Below are positions 63,497 through 64,000 of a DNA stretch of 64,000 nucleotides, in pieces; position 1 is the first letter of the stretch, and each line of letters begins with the position of its first letter. Source of the stretch: Salinibacterium sp. NG253 (GTDB taxonomy: Bacteria > Actinomycetota > Actinomycetes > Actinomycetales > Microbacteriaceae); NCBI RefSeq assembly GCF_015864945.1, contig NZ_JADYWF010000002.1, forward strand, positions 310,001-374,000. Reading direction: 5' to 3'. The position numbers were made by a program, and so were the translations under genes. Below the pieces are notes generated by a model. That model was not told the origin of the DNA and searched no databases. It saw only the letters and a list, made by a program, of their open reading frames with translations.

Positions 63497-64000
63497 GTGA
63501 TCATTCTTGCGGCGACTCCCATCGGCAACCTTGGCGACGCCTCTCAGCGCCTCATCGAGGCCCTCACGAACGCTGAGGTGATCGCGAGCGAAGACACCCG
63601 CACGACCATCCATCTCATGCGCGCTCTCGGCATCGACAACCGGCCGCGGCTCATCCCGCTGCACGAACACAACGAGTCAGAGAAGGCCGCCGAGATCGTC
63701 GAGTTGGCTCGCGATGCCGATGTTCTCGTTCTCAGTGATGCGGGGATGCCCGCCATTAGCGATCCCGGATTCCCTCTCGTTTCGGCAGCCGCAGCCGCCG
63801 GAGTCACCGTCACTGCTCTGCCCGGACCGAGCGCAGTCCTCACCGCCCTCGCTGTCTCAGGCCTGCCGACTGACCGCTTCAGCTTCGAAGGCTTCCTGCC
63901 GCGCAAGGGCCGCGTCGCCTACTTCCGTGGTCTCGCTCGCGAAGAGCGCACGATGGTGTTCTTCGAGAGCCCCAACCGTCTGCCCGCGGCGCTCGCCGAC
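63497..64000 (+). CDS. rsmI: 16S rRNA (cytidine-1402-2'-O)-methyltransferase (3' partial)
   Basis: 168 residues visible from GTG 63497; the frame is open to the window edge. The tetrapyrrole-methylase fold is recognised by IILAATPIGNLGDAS at the start, VIASEDTRTTIHLMRAL, ALPGPSAVLTALAVSGLP and MVFFESPNRLPAAL. RsmI methylates the ribose of C1402 in the decoding centre using SAM. About 100-110 C-terminal residues are missing. Confidence 0.95.
   Translation, partial: MIILAATPIGNLGDASQRLIEALTNAEVIASEDTRTTIHLMRALGIDNRPRLIPLHEHNESEKAAEIVELARDADVLVLSDAGMPAISDPGFPLVSAAAAAGVTVTALPGPSAVLTALAVSGLPTDRFSFEGFLPRKGRVAYFRGLAREERTMVFFESPNRLPAALAD

Overview
The window is high-G+C actinobacterial DNA, densely packed with 51 protein genes that often overlap by 4 nt (ATGA or GTGA) and often start with GTG. 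Gene content and codon use suggest Microbacteriaceae (Salinibacterium/Leifsonia-like); the genus is a guess. I see no tRNA, rRNA, CRISPR array, insertion sequence or prophage.

Layout. 1-5 kb: a VTC-domain protein (5' end missing), a beta-helix carbohydrate-binding lipoprotein, an aldo/keto reductase and an MFS transporter. 5.1-9.4 kb: a ribonucleotide reductase locus with DnaA boxes, paired NrdR boxes, nrdA, a 26-residue ORF ending in CxxCQ, a strong hairpin, nrdB and a coupled GNAT gene. NrdB has the ligand set and Tyr-to-Phe change of class Ic (Mn/Fe) enzymes, and the redox CxxC tail of NrdA is on the separate small ORF. 9.5-12.9 kb: a hypothetical gene and a polar amino acid ABC importer. 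13-20.4 kb (minus strand): an SDR/thiolase/CitE-like lyase catabolic set, HrpA helicase and a small monooxygenase-fold membrane protein. 20.8-27.7 kb: an oligopeptide ABC importer interrupted by an antisense PH-domain gene. 27.8-31.7 kb (minus): a processive family 2 glycosyltransferase coupled to a membrane-anchored GH18 protein with two chitin-binding modules. 31.9-35.1 kb: a coupled operon of class B flavin monooxygenase, bile-acid/Na+ symporter-family transporter and NAD-dependent epimerase/dehydrogenase. 35.2-39.6 kb: a GntR regulator with two palindromic operators and prpD-prpB-prpC (2-methylcitrate cycle). 39.7-45.5 kb: an orphan protein, an aldo/keto reductase, a small membrane protein, a metallo-hydrolase, a DUF255 thioredoxin-fold protein and an HNH protein.

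45.5-55.5 kb (minus) is one seven-gene operon: a peptide-type ABC importer, a dual ATPase, a P1/NylC-like self-processing hydrolase, an amidase-signature enzyme and an MFS transporter, with a divergent FadR-type GntR regulator and its TGGTCTGACCA operator. Together these look like uptake and stepwise hydrolysis of an unusual amide or peptide. 55.5-59.2 kb holds a CoA-binding protein, O-acetylhomoserine sulfhydrylase and protein O-mannosyltransferase. 59.2-63.4 kb carries a TetR regulator, a 30-bp operator, an MMPL exporter and an EamA transporter, lying between pmt and rsmI, which are direct neighbours in many actinobacteria. rsmI runs off the right edge.

Three ABC operons share one design: the substrate-binding gene comes first, then a stem-loop, then the permease. 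The hexamer GGATGC/GCATCC looks strongly over-represented throughout.
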